From NCBI GenBank assembly GCA_024742285.1, contig JANSYR010000001.1:558001-622000 (forward strand): a DNA stretch of 64,000 nucleotides, given 5' to 3'. Position numbers and translations under genes: made by a program. The notes under the pieces were generated by a model that was given only the letters and a program-made list of their open reading frames with translations, ran no database searches and was not told the DNA's origin. Numbering within the stretch: position 1 is the first letter of the stretch; each line of letters starts with the position of its first letter. Shown here piece after piece: positions 61,078-64,000 of the stretch. Origin of the DNA: a bacterium (GTDB taxonomy: Bacteria; Myxococcota_A; UBA9160; UBA4427).

Positions 61078-62961
61078 TCACGATCCGAACTTCAGCTCGT
61101 CAAGATTTGGCTCCCGCTGCATCGCGTAGAGTTCGGCGGTCTCATACGGCGAGCTCACGAGCAGTCTGCCCGCAGCATCGACGTAGTAGTTTCGATCGAC
61201 GGAGCGAGTGTCCTTGATAAAGGCGAGTCTCGACGCCACCGTATCGAGGTGTGTGTTGTGCGCCTCGAACGCCGTCTCCGTCACCTCGACGTTTGCATGT
61301 CCTTCCTCGAACATCGTCTGGAGACATTGCGCGATATAGGCCGCCCAGATCTGGAACCAGGAAGGCAAGGAGATGCCGCCCGAGACGGGCTGGGAGTTGG
61401 GTCCGTAGAGCATGAAGAAGTTCGGGAATCGCGGAACCATCATGCCGAGATAGGCGCGTGGGCTCTCAGGCGCCCAGTAGTCCCGCAGATTCACACCCTC
61501 TCGCCCGTGATACTCGGCGGGCCAGAGGAACTTTTCGACTTCGAAGCCTGTCGCGAAGACGACAAGGTCCACCTCGAAGTGCTTCCCGTCGGTAGTCTCG
61601 ATCCCCCTCTTCGTGAGTCGTTCGATTCCTGAAGTGACGAGATCGACATTCTCCCGAGTGAGCGCCTTGTACCAACCATTGTCGACCACCGGCCGGCGGA
61701 CCATCGGCGCGTAGTCGGGAACCAGATTCTCGAGCAGGTCCGGCCTATCGCCGATCTGCTCCTTGATGTAGGCGATCAGCGAGTCGCGCAACTCTTCGCT
61801 CTTTTGCGAGATATGCCCGCCCTGCTCTTCCCACTCGGGATCCGGCGTTAGGTAGTCCTCGTGCCAGGTCATGAGCCCGATAATCGAAGTGAAGCGACTC
61901 CAGTTCCAGTAGCCCGGAAGGTTGTCGAGCAACCACCGGACTTCGGGCTCGACCGCTCGTCCGTAGTTGGGCCGCGGGGCGATCCACTGAGGCGTGCGTT
62001 GGAAGACGCGGACGTGATCGGCGTGCTCGGCCACGGGTGAGACGAGCTGGACGCCCGTCGATCCGTTCCCCACGACGGCGACGCGCATTCCTCGAACGTC
62101 GTGCTCGCGCGTCCACTGTGTGGGATGGAGAATCGTGCCCTCGAACTCGTCGATTCCCTCGATGTCCGGCAGCTTGGGCGTAGAGAAGATTCCGGCCGCG
62201 CTGATCACGACGTTCGCGGCGTGCTCGACGCGTCGCCCGTCGGGTCCCTGGAACGCGAGATGCCATTTCGACTCGTCGTCATCGAAGCGTGCGTCTTCGA
62301 GGTCGTGGCCGAAGCGGATGTGTTCGCGAACGCCGTATTTCTCGGCGATGAACTCGAGGTAGGCTCTGACCTCCTCCCCGCGCGCGAAGTACTCAGTCCA
62401 CGGGTACTCATCGTCGAAGCTGAACTCGTAGGTGATGCTGAGCGTGTCGACGCGGATGTCGGGGTACTTGTGAATGCTCCAGGTCCCGCCGATCTCACCG
62501 CGTCGGTCGTAGAGGACGTAGGGGATGCCGAGTCGTTGGAGCTGAACAGCCATTGCGATTCCGGCCGGACCGGCGCCGATGATCGCGACCTCGAATTGCT
62601 CGGGAGCTGCCGCGCTGCCCGACGATCGCTCAAACTGGAACGGGTACGGTTCGAAGGCCAGAAACTTCCGCCGGACCTCGAAATGCTCGTCTCGCGTGGG
62701 GACGCCGAGCACGAGATCCATCAGCTTGCGGAGCTCCTCGTCTGTGGGGACGCGCCGCTCGAGGGTGCCGATCCGGGTTTCCAGCAGATACGCGGCGCGG
62801 TCGGCCAGCCGCGCGCGACTCGCGTCGTCGAGGATCTCCACGGGGCCGAGTTCGGCGAGCTCGGGATCGCCCGTCGCCTGGTACAGAGCTATGCGAAGCG
62901 CGGCAAGGTCGGAGGCTTCGACGGCCCGGCGGATGAAAGCTGCATCGATCTGTTGGTCCAT
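61078..62961 (-). CDS. Flavin-containing Baeyer-Villiger-type monooxygenase
   Basis: 627 residues, longer than most by an N-terminal ~110-residue helical segment. FAD site VAIIGAGPAGIAMAVQLQRL (G129, G131, G134), the BVMO fingerprint FEGTILHPTQW (273-283, FxGxxxHxxxW), then NADPH site VAVVGNGSTGVQLVS (295-308). VFATGFEVEKFLWP is a typical late motif. It converts a ketone to an ester or lactone using NADPH and O2. AGGAG is just before the ATG. It shares an operon with the SnoaL-like gene and sits divergent to an IclR gene. Confidence 0.9.
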   Translation of the reverse strand: MDQQIDAAFIRRAVEASDLAALRIALYQATGDPELAELGPVEILDDASRARLADRAAYLLETRIGTLERRVPTDEELRKLMDLVLGVPTRDEHFEVRRKFLAFEPYPFQFERSSGSAAAPEQFEVAIIGAGPAGIAMAVQLQRLGIPYVLYDRRGEIGGTWSIHKYPDIRVDTLSITYEFSFDDEYPWTEYFARGEEVRAYLEFIAEKYGVREHIRFGHDLEDARFDDDESKWHLAFQGPDGRRVEHAANVVISAAGIFSTPKLPDIEGIDEFEGTILHPTQWTREHDVRGMRVAVVGNGSTGVQLVSPVAEHADHVRVFQRTPQWIAPRPNYGRAVEPEVRWLLDNLPGYWNWSRFTSIIGLMTWHEDYLTPDPEWEEQGGHISQKSEELRDSLIAYIKEQIGDRPDLLENLVPDYAPMVRRPVVDNGWYKALTRENVDLVTSGIERLTKRGIETTDGKHFEVDLVVFATGFEVEKFLWPAEYHGREGVNLRDYWAPESPRAYLGMMVPRFPNFFMLYGPNSQPVSGGISLPSWFQIWAAYIAQCLQTMFEEGHANVEVTETAFEAHNTHLDTVASRLAFIKDTRSVDRNYYVDAAGRLLVSSPYETAELYAMQREPNLDELKFGS

Positions 62962-63056
62962 GATCTCGCTCCTCGGGGCGGGGAAGTCGCCCGATTCCGC
63001 GAATTTGCCTGGTGTCCCAGACCTTCGTCGGTTGCAATGGCGAGATTCTTATCGCA

Positions 63057-63938
63057 ATGGTAACCTTCGACTCTGTGTCTCGACGCGCCCTCTCTGCGAC
63101 TCGTGCTGCCGACCTTCTCAATTTTCTTGCGGCTCACCCCGACGAGACACTCACGTACTCGGAGCTATCCAGCCGGCTCGACATCAACAAGGCGTCGGCG
63201 CACAACCTCCTGATGGCGCTGACGGAATGCGGCTACCTCCGGCGCGACCCGAAGGACCGCACGTTCTCGCTGGGCGCCGCGCTGGTCGCGATCGGCGATG
63301 CGGCGCTCCGCAAGAATCCGCTCGTCGACGAGACCCGTATCGAGATGTCGAGACTCGCGAAGGCGCTGGGTATCGGGGCGGTCGCGCTCGTCCGTGCCGG
63401 CTCGGACGCGCTGTGTATTGCCCGCACAGGAGCCCGCCGCGCGAAGATCGATCCACCCGAAGTCGGCCAGCGAATTCCCATCATGGCGCCGCTTGTCTCC
63501 GCATTCGTCGCGTGGGCGCCCGAGGACGAGATCGACCGTTGGCTGCTACGGGGAAGCACCAACGACGACGAGCAGCGAAGAGCTCGAGAAGGACTCGAAA
63601 GGGTTCGGAATCGCGGCTACAGCGTCGCCCTCGAGTTCTCGGGTCGTCGTCGGCTGGGTGATCTGATCGTGGAGCTGGCGGATGATCCGCATTCTGAAAA
63701 TCTGCGACAGAAGCTGCACGAGACCATCGGAGAGCTGGGGCGAGCTTCGTACCAATTCCGCGAAGCGGACGGACGACAGCAGAGCATCAGCACGATCACC
63801 GCGCCGGTCTTCGATCGCCACGGCGACGTGTCTGTCGCCGTTTCGCTCCAGGTCTTCGAGAGCGGACTCGACTCGAGCGATGTTGCTGCGATGGGCGATC
63901 GCTTGTTGGAGATGACCCGGTCGATCTCTCTCAGCTAG
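63057..63938 (+). CDS. IclR-family regulator
   Basis: 293 residues from the ATG at 63057; a longer frame begins at 63012. wHTH: RAADLLNFLAAHPDETLTYS and ELSSRLDINKASAHNLLMAL. The effector half has LGIGAVALVRAGSDALCIAR, VGQRIPIMAPLVSAFVAWAP and VSVAVSLQVFESG. The start codon overlaps ATGGTAACCT, the same word found upstream of the IclR at 57941. Divergent from the BVMO/SnoaL pair, which it probably regulates. Nothing follows to the end of the window. Confidence 0.85.
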   Translation: MVTFDSVSRRALSATRAADLLNFLAAHPDETLTYSELSSRLDINKASAHNLLMALTECGYLRRDPKDRTFSLGAALVAIGDAALRKNPLVDETRIEMSRLAKALGIGAVALVRAGSDALCIARTGARRAKIDPPEVGQRIPIMAPLVSAFVAWAPEDEIDRWLLRGSTNDDEQRRAREGLERVRNRGYSVALEFSGRRRLGDLIVELADDPHSENLRQKLHETIGELGRASYQFREADGRQQSISTITAPVFDRHGDVSVAVSLQVFESGLDSSDVAAMGDRLLEMTRSISLS

Positions 63939-64000
63939 GCAGCCTGAGCCGAAGAGATCTGCTCTCCCAACCGACCAGTGCGCTACTGGCCGTTGCCCCC

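Noticed and set aside
1-64000. tRNA, rRNA, CRISPR array or complete insertion sequence
   Set aside because: Reading both strands showed no cloverleaf-like sequence with a conserved T-loop, no regularly spaced repeat-spacer array, and no DDE or HUH transposase.

Overview
The window is 64 kb of GC-rich DNA from a Gram-negative bacterium. The signs are lipoprotein signal peptides, PEP-CTERM sorting tails, a LolA-like protein, a DUF1302-type outer-membrane barrel, NnrS and a Coq4-family protein. The mix of PEP-CTERM proteins, many small lipoproteins, an F420/luciferase-type oxidoreductase and P450s resembles environmental deltaproteobacterial or Myxococcota-type genomes. That placement is an inference with low confidence. 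I see no rRNA, tRNA, CRISPR array or intact transposase.

Layout: (1) 0.5-7.85 kb, minus strand: one compact five-gene operon. It encodes two small exported Cys-containing proteins, an EACC1-like protein, a caspase/EF-hand/SIR2-like fusion, and a 1522-residue STAND-type NTPase with a membrane segment. The last three form a predicted ternary (effector, adaptor, NTPase) conflict or programmed-death system. This is the most interesting locus in the window. (2) 9.6-15.1 kb: a nitric-oxide response locus with nnrS, a sirohaem sulfite/nitrite reductase, a cyclodeaminase-like gene, nsrR, a monooxygenase-like zinc-ribbon protein and a possible broken globin. Two candidate NsrR operators share the same 9-5-9 geometry. 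(3) 15.3-18.6 kb: an AAA ATPase/SEC-C protein pair behind a strong inverted repeat, and an orphan HigA-like regulator. (4) 18.7-25.5 kb: an SDR, a beta-lactamase-fold lipoprotein, and a three-gene operon of large exported proteins, the last with a PEP-CTERM-like tail. (5) 25.5-27.5 kb: a truncated PD-(D/E)XK nuclease next to a 97-bp element with IS3-like ends, bracketed by two direct copies of a dispersed CAGGGAA-rich repeat. (6) 27.5-34.7 kb: an array of six small lipoproteins or exported proteins and two PEP-CTERM proteins. (7) 35-42.7 kb: an AraC-type regulator, a BASS transporter, a Coq4-family protein, a large winged-helix/AAA regulator, a GST and a cold-shock-like protein. (8) 43.2-48 kb: an RND/MMPL transporter, a LolA-like protein and a DUF1302 barrel, a likely lipid-export operon. 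(9) 48.5-64 kb: a catabolic or tailoring cluster, probably for a terpenoid or steroid-like substrate. It holds a TetR, an SDR, an epimerase-type SDR, an LLM oxidoreductase, two P450s, a Baeyer-Villiger-type monooxygenase, a SnoaL-like protein and two IclR regulators. A decayed PEP-CTERM gene and a large Ca-binding-repeat lipoprotein interrupt it.

Operons are inferred from start/stop overlaps of the ATGA or GTGA kind, which occur at nearly every junction in regions 1-4. Functions are assigned from recalled family motifs; no database search was run.
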